Assembly: GCF_019802045.1 (NCBI RefSeq)
Contig: NZ_JAHVHU010000010.1
Coordinates: forward strand, 1 to 64,000
From: Membranihabitans marinus
Lineage (GTDB): Bacteria > Bacteroidota > Bacteroidia > Chitinophagales > Saprospiraceae
Length of the DNA stretch: 64,000 bases
Direction: 5' to 3'
The translations under genes and the position numbers were made by a program. Below the pieces are notes generated by a model. It ran no database searches. It was not told where the DNA came from and saw nothing but the letters and a program-made list of their open reading frames with translations. Below, in pieces: positions 8,526-17,764 of this stretch (its first letter is position 1; every line of letters begins with the position of its first letter).

Positions 8526-9516
8526 GTTGAATTGCATCTGGCTATTTATCTTTTGGCTGGCAACAGGCTTCACAGACCTGGGGGCACAGTCACAAAACCC
8601 TTTTGAAATAAAGTCTCGAGAGCTCATTGACACAAGTTCACAACCGGGTAACACGTCCGAACTCAATATTCAGGTTCCAGAGGAAAGTTCGACACCGCCT
8701 TCGACATCAAACGATGAATTCACCCCCGGAATTCCCTTTTCGGATTCATTGGCTGTGGGACAAAATGTGGACTCCATGGAGGTAATAATTGGTACACAAC
8801 GAACCACAGCCCCCCCATCGATCTCAGAGAAAAACAACAGACCAGTTCCCCCCGGAGAAATAAGTTCAGATGTGGACATTCAAGACACCTCGTGGTGGTT
8901 TTATGTTTTCGATCTGATTCTACTGTTGATTTTATTGGGGGCATTCATCTATGATAAAAAGGTATTCCCTCCATTGCGAAAAGCGTTTGTACACGAAAAT
9001 TTTTTGAGATTCCTATACCGGGATACCTATCTGCGTAAGCCTGGATTATTCATATATTTGAACATCTTATTTCTACTTGGACTAGGATTCATCATCTTCC
9101 GGGCCGCTCAAAATTATGGAAAAGCATCCACTTTTTATGAGTATTTGACCATCCAGGGTGTTGTCGTATTGCTTTTTGTGATCAAACATGTTGTCCTTCA
9201 CCTGACTTCCAGATTGGTCGACAAACCGTTTGAGGTAAAATTCTATCAATATTGGATGATTTTATCAGGCGGATTGATCGGGCTGTGGATGATTCCACTG
9301 GTCCTGATGATTTCCGTGCTACCGATAAAATATCTGTTTATTGCATTGATAATCTGCTTCATATGCATAGCATCACTTTTACTGTATCGTCAATTCAAGG
9401 CGATGTTACATGCCAAATTTTTTCTTTCTAAACATTTATTCCAATATATTTTGTACTTTTGTGCCGTTGAAATAGTACCCGCGGTATTATTAGCTGATAT
9501 TTTGGTACACTATTGA
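8500..9516 (+). CDS. DUF4271 membrane protein
   Basis: Integral membrane protein of a Bacteroidota family of unknown function. After an N-terminal hydrophobic signal-like segment there is a low-complexity Ser/Pro/Glu-rich region to about residue 125, then several transmembrane helices over the last 200 residues (for example FDLILLLILLGAFIY, IQGVVVLLFVIKHVVLHL and YLFIALIICFICIASLLLY). I start at ATG 8500 rather than an upstream TTG at 8488. Either start overlaps hemB. The family commonly lies beside hemD-type genes in Bacteroidota, as here, which suggests a link to tetrapyrrole metabolism or haem-dependent respiration. No catalytic motif is visible. Confidence 0.85.
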   Translation: MQKITLVIKLNCIWLFIFWLATGFTDLGAQSQNPFEIKSRELIDTSSQPGNTSELNIQVPEESSTPPSTSNDEFTPGIPFSDSLAVGQNVDSMEVIIGTQRTTAPPSISEKNNRPVPPGEISSDVDIQDTSWWFYVFDLILLLILLGAFIYDKKVFPPLRKAFVHENFLRFLYRDTYLRKPGLFIYLNILFLLGLGFIIFRAAQNYGKASTFYEYLTIQGVVVLLFVIKHVVLHLTSRLVDKPFEVKFYQYWMILSGGLIGLWMIPLVLMISVLPIKYLFIALIICFICIASLLLYRQFKAMLHAKFFLSKHLFQYILYFCAVEIVPAVLLADILVHY

Positions 9517-9546
9517 TAGAAATAAGGTAAAACTGCACTCCTTGAT

Positions 9547-10320
9547 ATGGCGAAAAAAGATCAAACAAACCAGGCACCAGACGTAAAAACGATTCTGGTC
9601 TCACAACCTAAACCCGAATATTCCCCTTATTATAAACTGGAAGATAAATACGGGATTCAAATTGACTGGCGTCCGTTTATACATGTAGAGCCTGTACCGG
9701 AAAAAGAATTCAGAAAAACCCGGATCAAACCGGATGAATATACAGCCATCATATTCACCAGCCGCAACAGCATCGATCATTTTTTCAGTCTGTGCGAGGA
9801 AATGCGGATCAAAATGCCCGACGACACAAAATACTTCTGCTTGTCGGAAGCTATTGCGAATTATCTTCAAAAATTTATTATCTATCGAAAGCGAAAAGTC
9901 TTTGTAGGTAAACGATTAATTTCCGACCTGGAAAATGCTTTGAAGAAACATAAGAAAGAAAAATTCCTCCTACCCACCTCGAACCTGGGTAGTAAACCAG
10001 TGCAGGATTTTCTTAGTAAAATGAAAATCGACTATCAGGAAGCCATGATGTATAAAACGGTTAGCAGTGATCTTTCCGACCTGGCAGCTATTACCTACGA
10101 TGTATTGGTGTTTTTTAGTCCGTTGGGGATCCAGTCTCTTTATGAGAACTTTCCTGATTTTAAGCAAAATGAAACCCGAATAGCCGTTTTCGGAAACAGC
10201 ACCAGTAAAGCGGTATTGGAAAAAGGACTTAAGATCAACATTAAAGCACCATCGACCGATGCTCCTTCTATGTCCATGGCACTGGAGAACTACATCAAAG
10301 AAATCAAAGGCGAAGAGTAA
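9547..10320 (+). CDS. hemD: uroporphyrinogen-III synthase
   Basis: Cyclises hydroxymethylbilane with D-ring inversion to uroporphyrinogen III, the branch point to haem and sirohaem. The sequence is divergent, as is normal for HemD, but the two alternating Rossmann-like halves are visible: IFTSRNSIDHFF (about 75-86), LLPTSNLGSKPVQDFL (about 140-155), DVLVFFSPLGIQSLY (about 180-194) and IAVFGNSTSKAVLEKGL near 214-230. Length 257 aa is typical. It follows the DUF4271 gene by 30 bp. A TACTTTTG box at 9454-9461, with no good -33 element, could give it an internal promoter. Confidence 0.88.
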   Translation: MAKKDQTNQAPDVKTILVSQPKPEYSPYYKLEDKYGIQIDWRPFIHVEPVPEKEFRKTRIKPDEYTAIIFTSRNSIDHFFSLCEEMRIKMPDDTKYFCLSEAIANYLQKFIIYRKRKVFVGKRLISDLENALKKHKKEKFLLPTSNLGSKPVQDFLSKMKIDYQEAMMYKTVSSDLSDLAAITYDVLVFFSPLGIQSLYENFPDFKQNETRIAVFGNSTSKAVLEKGLKINIKAPSTDAPSMSMALENYIKEIKGEE

Positions 10321-10333
10321 ACGGTTTTTCTTA

Positions 10334-10365
10334 TTTGTTGTTTGATCTGGTAAAGGATACATTTG
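10334..10365 (+). promoter_or_regulatory. promoter of the Nudix hydrolase gene
   Basis: TTTG (10334-10337), 20 nt, then TACATTTG (10358-10365), an exact Bacteroidota -33/-7 pair at good spacing. Transcription would begin near 10372, so translation must start at ATG 10380 with almost no leader. This rules out the upstream in-frame TTG at 10335. Confidence 0.6.
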
Positions 10366-10379
10366 TGAACCAGATTAGC

Positions 10380-11030
10380 ATGAACAATAATAGAACGTAC
10401 ACCTCGGTTTTCCATCAATACGAGGACGAAATACTACATAATCCAACACTTGACCTACCCGGTCACGAGTCTTTGGATATGCTGGTAGACTCCCCCCGTT
10501 ATCTCACGCCAACTCCACCGGATGCCCGACATGCGGCAGTAGTGCTACTGGTTCACGCCAGTCAAGGTGTTCCCTCGATACTTTTTATCCAGCGTTCGAA
10601 CCACATTGTACAGGACAAACATCGGGGTCAGATTGCATTTCCAGGTGGAAAAAGAGAAGTAAACGAAACTCTAAAAGCCTGTGCTTTTCGTGAAATGGAT
10701 GAAGAAATCGGGGTACGACTTCCCATCAGTCACCCCACCCGGCAGCTCACCCCCTTGTACGTGTCGGTGAGCAACTTTCTGGTCTACCCTTTCGTTGCAT
10801 TCAAAAAAAAGCTCCCTGAACTTAGACCAAATCCGGAGGAAGTAGCCTCCATTATTGATAGTCCGCTGATTCATTTAAACAGCAGATATGCGATTCAACG
10901 AAAAGATTTTATTATCAGGGGGCAATTAATTAAAGATGTTCCCTATTTTGATGTAGCTGGTAAGACCCTGTGGGGAGCAACCGCATTAATATTCTCTGAA
11001 CTATTGCATCTGTTAGAAGCAAAACCCTAA
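10380..11030 (+). CDS. Nudix hydrolase, CoA-pyrophosphatase-like
   Basis: Hydrolyses a nucleoside diphosphate linked to another group, with Mg2+ bound by the Nudix box. The box is perfect: G-x5-E-x7-REMDEEIGV (about residues 90-112 of the 216-residue protein). The preceding HRGQIAFPGGK resembles the region around the UPF0035 signature of CoA-pyrophosphatase-type Nudix proteins (NudL/YeaB), so CoA derivatives are a reasonable but unproven substrate. The start is set by the promoter at 10334-10365. The next gene begins 6 bp after the stop. Confidence 0.88.
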   Translation: MNNNRTYTSVFHQYEDEILHNPTLDLPGHESLDMLVDSPRYLTPTPPDARHAAVVLLVHASQGVPSILFIQRSNHIVQDKHRGQIAFPGGKREVNETLKACAFREMDEEIGVRLPISHPTRQLTPLYVSVSNFLVYPFVAFKKKLPELRPNPEEVASIIDSPLIHLNSRYAIQRKDFIIRGQLIKDVPYFDVAGKTLWGATALIFSELLHLLEAKP

Positions 11031-11035
11031 ACGCT

Positions 11036-11620
11036 ATGAATCAGTTGCGTCAAGCTTTGATCAACACCACGGCTGCACGACATAGTCGGCAGTGGACTGC
11101 TGACCTAATTATTTCAGAACCGGATCAGTTTGAAGCACTGCTTCACTACTGCTTTTCCAAGGACGAGCTGATTTCACACCGGGCGTGTTGGGTATTGGAG
11201 TTTGTGTGTCACCGTCGATTGGAATGGGTCCTGCCAGAAATGGATCTCCTCATCATGGGTATCCAGGGAATGACCAGTTGTGAGAAACAGTGCGAATCTT
11301 GTCTTCGGCCTTTGGCAAAAATATATGAATTGGTATCCGAAAAATATGCGCAAAATGATGCTAACTTTGTCGATCAAATAACTCCTGAACATACACGCAA
11401 CATCGTAGAGCATTGTTTTGATTGGCTGATTGGAAATCACAAAGTCGCCACAAAGGCCTACGCCATGCAGACTTTGTTCCATTTAAGAAACACGCAACCC
11501 TGGATTTCAGATCAACTCAAACAGATCCTTTTAGCTCAGCGAAAGGAACATTCTGCAGCTTATCAAGCGAGGTCCAAAAACATTCTATTAAAATTGAGCA
11601 AGGAAAATTTTTCTAACTGA
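11036..11620 (+). CDS. conserved helical protein, HEAT/armadillo-like
   Basis: I do not recognise a characterised function. The 194 residues are almost wholly helical, with repeated amphipathic pairs such as DELISHRACWVLEFVCHR (about 43-60) and NHKVATKAYAMQTLFHLR. That pattern is typical of short HEAT/ARM-like solenoids that bind proteins or nucleic acids. There is no signal peptide or membrane span, so it is probably cytoplasmic. It follows the Nudix gene by 6 bp and precedes tex by 15 bp, so it is likely co-transcribed with both. Similar proteins seem to occur across Bacteroidota, some carrying an unlikely adenylosuccinate-lyase label. I see no lyase signature here. Confidence 0.75.
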   Translation: MNQLRQALINTTAARHSRQWTADLIISEPDQFEALLHYCFSKDELISHRACWVLEFVCHRRLEWVLPEMDLLIMGIQGMTSCEKQCESCLRPLAKIYELVSEKYAQNDANFVDQITPEHTRNIVEHCFDWLIGNHKVATKAYAMQTLFHLRNTQPWISDQLKQILLAQRKEHSAAYQARSKNILLKLSKENFSN

Positions 11621-11635
11621 ACACGATCAAAAACC

Positions 11636-13738
11636 ATGATTTCGAAAATAATCAGCCAGCAAAGTGGTATTGCCATAAATCAAGTCAACCCGGTAATCAA
11701 TCTTTTGAATGAGGGCGCCACCATTCCCTTTATAGCACGCTACCGAAAAGAACAAACAGGTTCACTTGATGAAGTTGCGGTCTCCACCATACAAAATGAA
11801 TACAAAAAACTGCAAGACCTCATCAAGAGAAAAGAAAGTATCCTAAAATCCATCGAGGAGCAAGGTGAGTTGACCGACCGCCTTCGGACTACTATTGGAA
11901 AATGCTGGGACGATAAGAAGCTGGAAGACTTGTACCTTCCCTTCAAAAGAAAAACACAAACCAAGGCAGCCAAAGCCCGAAAAGCCGGTTACGAAGGTCT
12001 GGCAAAAATTATCATGGCTCAGAAATCACATAACGTTCGGGAACAGGCTGAAAGATTTGGCAAGGCAGAGGACGCCATTGAAGGTGCTCAACACATCATT
12101 GCAGAATGGGTCAGCGAAAATCCCGCCGTCAGAAATATCATACGAAATATTTTTTCCAGGAAAGGCATGCTGCATGCGAGAATGGTGAAAGACATGGAAA
12201 AAAAAGGAGAAAAATTCAAAGATTATTTCGATTCAAATGAATATCTAAATAAAATGCCATCCCATCGGTTACTAGCCGTATTGAGAGGGGAAGCAGAAGG
12301 GGTCTTAAAAGTGAAAGTCGATGTGGAGTTCGAGGAGGTCATGGATAGAATAGGCCGGTATTATATCAAAAAGGATAGCGATGCGGTTCCCTACTTGGAA
12401 GCTGCCATACATGATGCTCTGAAAAGATTGATCCTACCTTCCATAAGAAATGAAGTACTCAAAGACGCCAAGGAAAAAGCGGATGAGGAGGCGATCCGGG
12501 TTTTTACACGAAATGCCGCTGAACTATTACTTTCACCGCCATTGGGAGCCAAACGCATCCTGGGTATTGATCCTGGATTCAGGACGGGTTGTAAAGTGGT
12601 ATGCCTGGATGATTCAGGAAACTTATTGTACCATACCACCGTTTATCCACATCCGCCTCAAAACCAAATCACCAAAGCAGAGGAAATGATCGTAAAGCTG
12701 GCTCATAAATATAAGATCCAGGCGATCGCTATCGGAGATGGTACGGCAGGCCGGGAAACCTATCAATGGCTCCGAAAAACAACACTGAATGAAAATACCG
12801 AAATATTTCTTATCAATGAAGACGGAGCTTCGATTTATTCGGCATCAGAATTAGCCCGCGAAGAATTTCCCGACAAAGATATTACTGTTCGTGGCGCTGT
12901 ATCCATTGCACGTCGGCTTATGGATCCATTGGCGGAGCTGGTCAAGATCGATCCCAAATCTATTGGTGTAGGTCAATATCAACACGATGTCAACCAAAAG
13001 AAATTAAAAGAAAGTTTGACAGAAACCGTTGAATTTTGTGTGAACAAAGTGGGAATCAATGTCAATACGGCAAGCAAACATCTGCTGAGTTATGTATCAG
13101 GGTTAGGCCCTACTTTGGCGGGCAACATCATTGAATATCGCACGACGAAAGGACGGATAAACAGTATTGAATCCTTAAAAGAAGTTCCCCGACTCGGCGA
13201 AAAAGCATTTGAACAATGTGCGGGTTTTTTAAGAGTGAAGAAGGGTCTCAATCCATTGGACAACACCGGAGTCCATCCGGAAGTTTACGGACTGGTTCAT
13301 AGAATGGCTCATGATTTGGGAAAAACGACAGAACAACTGGTGGCCAATGATGAGATTCTACAGACCATAGATCTCACCAAATATATCACGCCGGAGACAG
13401 GACTACCAACCCTAAATGATATCATCAAGGAATTGAGTAAACCGGGACTGGACCCCCGATCAAAGGCAACACCAAGAGAATTTACAGCTGGCCTGGAGCG
13501 GATTGATGACCTGTCCAATGGACAGATAGTACAGGGTGTGGTCACAAACCTGACCAAATTCGGCGCATTTTTGGATATTGGAATAAAAGAATCTGCTCTT
13601 CTTCATATTTCACAAATAGCTGACCGGTTTATATCAGACCCCGCTGAAGAATTGTCAATCAACCAGGAAGTGAAGGTCAAAGTACTGGAGGTGGACATTT
13701 CCCGGAAAAGAATTAGCGTGACCCGGAAAGGAATGTAG
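11636..13738 (+). CDS. tex: Tex-family RNA-binding transcription accessory protein
   Basis: Nucleic-acid-binding protein related to eukaryotic Spt6 that influences transcription. The domain order is that of Tex: an N-terminal helical region (ITQQSGIAINQV-like start, GATIPFIARYRKEQTG at about 28-43), a YqgF/RNase H-like domain beginning ILGIDPGFRTGCK (about 308-320), helix-hairpin-helix elements around VSGLGPTLAGNI (about 487-498), and a C-terminal S1 RNA-binding domain starting VQGVVTNLTKFGAFLDIG (about 625). Length 700 aa is slightly short for the family but all domains are present. It ends a three-gene run with the Nudix and helical-protein genes. Confidence 0.96.
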   Translation: MISKIISQQSGIAINQVNPVINLLNEGATIPFIARYRKEQTGSLDEVAVSTIQNEYKKLQDLIKRKESILKSIEEQGELTDRLRTTIGKCWDDKKLEDLYLPFKRKTQTKAAKARKAGYEGLAKIIMAQKSHNVREQAERFGKAEDAIEGAQHIIAEWVSENPAVRNIIRNIFSRKGMLHARMVKDMEKKGEKFKDYFDSNEYLNKMPSHRLLAVLRGEAEGVLKVKVDVEFEEVMDRIGRYYIKKDSDAVPYLEAAIHDALKRLILPSIRNEVLKDAKEKADEEAIRVFTRNAAELLLSPPLGAKRILGIDPGFRTGCKVVCLDDSGNLLYHTTVYPHPPQNQITKAEEMIVKLAHKYKIQAIAIGDGTAGRETYQWLRKTTLNENTEIFLINEDGASIYSASELAREEFPDKDITVRGAVSIARRLMDPLAELVKIDPKSIGVGQYQHDVNQKKLKESLTETVEFCVNKVGINVNTASKHLLSYVSGLGPTLAGNIIEYRTTKGRINSIESLKEVPRLGEKAFEQCAGFLRVKKGLNPLDNTGVHPEVYGLVHRMAHDLGKTTEQLVANDEILQTIDLTKYITPETGLPTLNDIIKELSKPGLDPRSKATPREFTAGLERIDDLSNGQIVQGVVTNLTKFGAFLDIGIKESALLHISQIADRFISDPAEELSINQEVKVKVLEVDISRKRISVTRKGM

Positions 13739-13753
13739 AGGATGGAGCAATCT

Positions 13754-13769
13754 GGAAGTGCTTACTTCC
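13754..13769 (+). terminator. weak hairpin after tex
   Basis: GGAAGT, loop GCTT, ACTTCC, 16 nt after the tex stop. It lies between converging genes (tex and lptC). The stem is short and no T-run follows, so terminator function is doubtful. Confidence 0.25.
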
Positions 13770-13870
13770 TCCGGTATTCATGTACCTGAACAATACGGAT
13801 AACAGCGACCAAGCTGCATCTTTCGGAGTTGCTAAGTTGTCATTCAATGTTACTTTGTCTCCTTCCCGCT

Positions 13871-14437
13871 TCAATTCACCAAACCTTCCAGTTGCGGAAG
13901 GGGACGTTTCCCGGTCGTTTTTTCGAATTCAATCTCTGTAAAGTCCTGATTGGCCGTAAAACCATAACCATAAATGATTTCATTTGGCCGGGTCAGCCGA
14001 GCAAACCGATCCGTAAATATTTTTCCTTTACGTTCATCCCATTTTAATTGGCTGGTCTCTAATTTTTCACCCTGGACATTTTCAAATACCACACTGTCAG
14101 AAGCAATCACCAGATAACTATCTGGCAATCGCTCTGCGTATTTCGATGTCAGGGTCGCATAAGATTTTTCTTCCTTAAAAAAAGTAACCAGGATCCCTTC
14201 CGGAAAGATATCTTTTTCGGGATTGGTGGTTCTTCGTTTAAGCACCGGAGCCTCCAGTTCCATTAGTTTTTTTGCATCGTCTGTATACTCCATCGTCACA
14301 TCATAGGCTATGTCGCTTTCCATATCGTCTGCATTCGGAACGATCAATTCCGAAACTACCTCCTTATCATCACATCCAAAGGCTAATAATATCAGCAGCA
14401 GCATGGTACCGAAGGTTGGTATTGGTTGTATTTTCAT
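13871..14437 (-). CDS. lptC: LPS export ABC transporter periplasmic protein LptC (lipoprotein form)
   Basis: Component of the Lpt bridge that carries lipopolysaccharide from the inner to the outer membrane. The 188-residue protein begins with a lipoprotein signal ending LAFGC (Cys22), unlike the enterobacterial transmembrane form but usual in Bacteroidota. The rest is beta-rich with LptC-like segments VTFFKEEKSYATLTSKYAER and the characteristic AxLT..... strand pairs. The upstream SprB-repeat gene is 68 bp away on the same strand, and convergent tex is on the other side. Confidence 0.87.
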   Translation of the reverse strand: MKIQPIPTFGTMLLLILLAFGCDDKEVVSELIVPNADDMESDIAYDVTMEYTDDAKKLMELEAPVLKRRTTNPEKDIFPEGILVTFFKEEKSYATLTSKYAERLPDSYLVIASDSVVFENVQGEKLETSQLKWDERKGKIFTDRFARLTRPNEIIYGYGFTANQDFTEIEFEKTTGKRPLPQLEGLVN

Positions 14438-14505
14438 ATTGTATTAACTGTCATATTCCAGGAACTATTTACTTCAACACCAGAGTGATCCAATTGGTTG
14501 ACTGC

Positions 14506-17500
14506 TTATTCAATTAGTAAGATCTCTCCTGCCAGATCTTTTTTAATCTGATCAATAAACTCGACCTGAGCACTATACACATAGATGCCTGGTATAAGCT
14601 TTTTCCCGTCTACTCGACCGTTCCATCCCAGTTCAAACTGATTGGGTGGAAAATCTGATCGCGTAAATAACAAATTGCCCCACCGGTCGAATACATTAAA
14701 TTTTACAATCCGCGCAATATGCGGTCCACCGTAGATGGTCACAAAACTGTTTTGACCTCCTTCCTCGGGAATCACCACATTGGGGACTCCGACAGTTCTC
14801 AAAGGAATTACAAGTATTTGCAACTCGTCTTGTGCCGTACAGCCATCCTGATCAGTACCGGTCAAGGTAAAAGTCGTATTAACCACCGGCATCGATGATA
14901 CCCGGGCACAATCTTCGCAGTCAACCCGATCGATTGGTGACCAGCTCCATGACATTTGGCGGTCTGGTGGCTCATAAGCACTCCCCAATTCGAGCGATTG
15001 ACCCAAACGTATGAAATTTGCTGAGTCACCCTCTGTCGTTATTTGTACCACCAACTCTTCCGGTTCAGTCAGGTTCACGGTGATCTCGTTATTGCAACCG
15101 TTTTCATCCTGAACGGAGACCTTATACTGACCGGCAGCCAATTGATTAAAAACCGGCGTGGGCGAATGGGTACTACTTCCTAACGTGTAAATATATTCTC
15201 CACTTCCGCCCGTCGCTGCGACCCGGATCAATCCATTCTGGTCGCCAAAACACACTAAATCCATTTTTTCTTCGAGGCGAACTTGAAGTTCTGGCGGCTG
15301 CCGTAGCGTCAAAGATGCTTCGGCAATACAATCATTCTGATCAAAAACCTCAACATGATAATCTCCGGCAGGTACATTAATCAATAGCGGGGAATTCGCC
15401 CCGTTGTTCCATTGATATCGATAATCCGGGGTTCCGCCTTCCACCGAGATACTAATCTTACCATTCTGTTCCCCAAAACACGAAATATGGGTCGTATCCA
15501 CTGCTACCGTCATGGAATCGGGTTGATTCAGTTGTAATTGTTTAAAAGCTGTACAATCATCCTGATCCCTGATCGCGACGTAATAGGTTCCCGCCTGAAG
15601 ATTGCCATACGAGGCATTGGAGCTATAATTACCTGTCGTATCAAAGTCAAATTCATACGGTTGGCGACCACCGTTAACGATCAACTCAATCTGGCCATCT
15701 GAATACCCAAAGCAGCTCGGTTCATGGAGCATTGATTCATCCACATTGAGATCGATCTCGCTGAGCAGCACAAGCGTGTCTTCTTGACACCCCATCTGGT
15801 CACGGACCAAGACCGGGTAAATACCTGCCTGTAGATCCGTTCGGGTATCTACGTGGGTAAACCCCTGACCATCTTTAAAATCATACTCAAACTCCGGAAA
15901 AGTTCCTGATACATCCAGCCGAATCGAACCATCCATCCCACCTCCACACGATGCATTGGTCAGAATCTGATCGATCACAATCGGCAAGGGCTGTTCCAGC
16001 AGATAGGTTTCAGAAGCTGAGCATCCGCGTTCATTGCGTACGGTGAAGGTGTACGCATCGGGTTCAAGATCTGTTCGGATCTGTTCCGTATTTCCATCCG
16101 ACCAAAAAGAAGCGGTCACCGGTGACGGCGAATCAAAATTAACGCTGATCTGACCATCACCATAACCATGACACGAAATTGAATCGACTACAGCGGTTAT
16201 TTCGATGGGGTCTTCTACTTCAATAACAGTATCCAATGCGGTCACACATCCGATATCACTTTCCAGGTTAAGAATCAACGGTTTACTCCCCCCCTCAGAA
16301 AAAGAAATGGAATGAGGACCGGCGCCGTTCAGGTTTCCAGATGTACTTGTGCCGGAATACACCCATTCATATGAAGTTATCTGACCACTGATGCTGTTTT
16401 CCTCCGCATAAAATCGAATTTCTTCGTCCGGACAATAAACAGGCTTATCATCGAGAAATATCATTTTGGCATCAGGACCTGCAAACTCACCATCGCCCCC
16501 AAATTCCAACCGAAATCCGGAGCCCGATTCACTAAAATTATTGACGATCAATGCATAGGCTTTCCCCGCTTCCATTTTAATGGGCGCCAAAAAATTTGTA
16601 TTTCCTTCCTGACAACCTCGTTGTTCTGACGTACTCGTCTCTCCCACCCGGAGTCCGGTGGGTCCAGTACATACCTTCCAATCATCAAAGGGTTCCCCCA
16701 CATTTTCTCCGGAGGCCATGCATCGGATAACTTTTTTGTTCTGACAATCATCAAGTCCGCGAGGCAACTCGAAAACGGCAAAGTCAAGGTCATCGACCGG
16801 ATTAATAGGATCCAACGTGAATGTCAAATCCCCATCGTTGCGGGCAATCCATTTGAACCAAACACTAGAAGATTCAGAATTACCATCATCTTCTCCAGTG
16901 ACAGGATCGGTATCCAGACACGTATCATCAGCTTCATCTTGGATTTTTCCGGTTCCCGAAACCAGATCGACCTTTATGGTTTCCTTGTCACACAGCACGG
17001 TAGCATCAGGACAGTCGGATGAATATTCAGGCGTAAATTGAAAATTGTTCACACAGAGCTGGAACCGACCATCATCATTGTTCCTGGAACTGACCCGGAG
17101 AAAATAGGTGGCTCCCAAGTCCAGATCCCCGACAGTAAGTTCTATAAAATTCAGGTTCCGGGCATCGGAGTTGCAACTTACGATTCCAAGATCATCACAA
17201 TCTCCTTTATAAAGCGCCATCTGGGGTTGCAGGAGCGTATTTTCATTATCAAACCGGGAAGCCCCTCTGACCACAATATTTATATTTTCAAAAGTAGGCT
17301 TAAATTGAAACCAGATATCTTTTACGCCGGAATCTTGTGGAAAGCACGTAGGCCGATCTACACCGGAATCAGTTTGGTTTCCCAGATTGTAGGCTCCATT
17401 TTCAGAACACAAATCGATCAAGGTGTCAAGTAATACCGGATCATTGCAAGAACTTCCCACTTGCGTTATTCCATGAGAATAAAGCAAAAAGGTAAAAATA

Positions 17501-17520
17501 AATGGTAATAAGATCCTCAT
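14506..17520 (-). CDS. secreted SprB-repeat protein with type B (CHU-type) T9SS sorting domain
   Basis: Large exported protein of about 1004 residues, probably cell-surface attached or released by the type IX secretion system. A signal peptide (about residues 1-20) is followed by two regions like the beta-sandwich found in peptidase pre-C-terminal domains. Then come at least five SprB-like repeats of about 75-90 residues, each opening with a motif such as SCHGYGDGQI, SCFGYSDGQI, SCFGEQNGKI or VCFGDQNGLI. The C-terminal 80 residues (VFDRWGNLLF ... LGWNGR.DGK ... GIYVYSAQ) are the gliding-motility/CHU_C-type sorting domain. I use ATG 17520 rather than a TTG four codons upstream. Related proteins act in gliding adhesion or as surface adhesins. 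Which applies here is unknown. Confidence 0.9.
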   Translation of the reverse strand: MRILLPFIFTFLLYSHGITQVGSSCNDPVLLDTLIDLCSENGAYNLGNQTDSGVDRPTCFPQDSGVKDIWFQFKPTFENINIVVRGASRFDNENTLLQPQMALYKGDCDDLGIVSCNSDARNLNFIELTVGDLDLGATYFLRVSSRNNDDGRFQLCVNNFQFTPEYSSDCPDATVLCDKETIKVDLVSGTGKIQDEADDTCLDTDPVTGEDDGNSESSSVWFKWIARNDGDLTFTLDPINPVDDLDFAVFELPRGLDDCQNKKVIRCMASGENVGEPFDDWKVCTGPTGLRVGETSTSEQRGCQEGNTNFLAPIKMEAGKAYALIVNNFSESGSGFRLEFGGDGEFAGPDAKMIFLDDKPVYCPDEEIRFYAEENSISGQITSYEWVYSGTSTSGNLNGAGPHSISFSEGGSKPLILNLESDIGCVTALDTVIEVEDPIEITAVVDSISCHGYGDGQISVNFDSPSPVTASFWSDGNTEQIRTDLEPDAYTFTVRNERGCSASETYLLEQPLPIVIDQILTNASCGGGMDGSIRLDVSGTFPEFEYDFKDGQGFTHVDTRTDLQAGIYPVLVRDQMGCQEDTLVLLSEIDLNVDESMLHEPSCFGYSDGQIELIVNGGRQPYEFDFDTTGNYSSNASYGNLQAGTYYVAIRDQDDCTAFKQLQLNQPDSMTVAVDTTHISCFGEQNGKISISVEGGTPDYRYQWNNGANSPLLINVPAGDYHVEVFDQNDCIAEASLTLRQPPELQVRLEEKMDLVCFGDQNGLIRVAATGGSGEYIYTLGSSTHSPTPVFNQLAAGQYKVSVQDENGCNNEITVNLTEPEELVVQITTEGDSANFIRLGQSLELGSAYEPPDRQMSWSWSPIDRVDCEDCARVSSMPVVNTTFTLTGTDQDGCTAQDELQILVIPLRTVGVPNVVIPEEGGQNSFVTIYGGPHIARIVKFNVFDRWGNLLFTRSDFPPNQFELGWNGRVDGKKLIPGIYVYSAQVEFIDQIKKDLAGEILLIE

Positions 17521-17764
17521 AAACGAGTCCAATCAGAGTATAAAATCGACTATCTCTTAGCGTCTTAGCCATCCAAGCCGTCAGCGCGGCATTTCACGAT
17601 CAAGGTATTACATTCTTTTTATATCCCTGTTACCTGGTCCGGTTTTTAATACATTGTTAAGTGGAACCATTCTTCAGTCTTCTCGCCCACACCCCCTTGA
17701 GCTTTCGGAATGCAGAGATCATTATCCTGTGTCAAAAAATCTAATGAGGGTACATGTGTTTGGA

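Noticed and set aside
9454-9461. Internal promoter for hemD
   Set aside because: TACTTTTG matches the -7 form, but there is no TTG at proper distance, so I did not list it separately.
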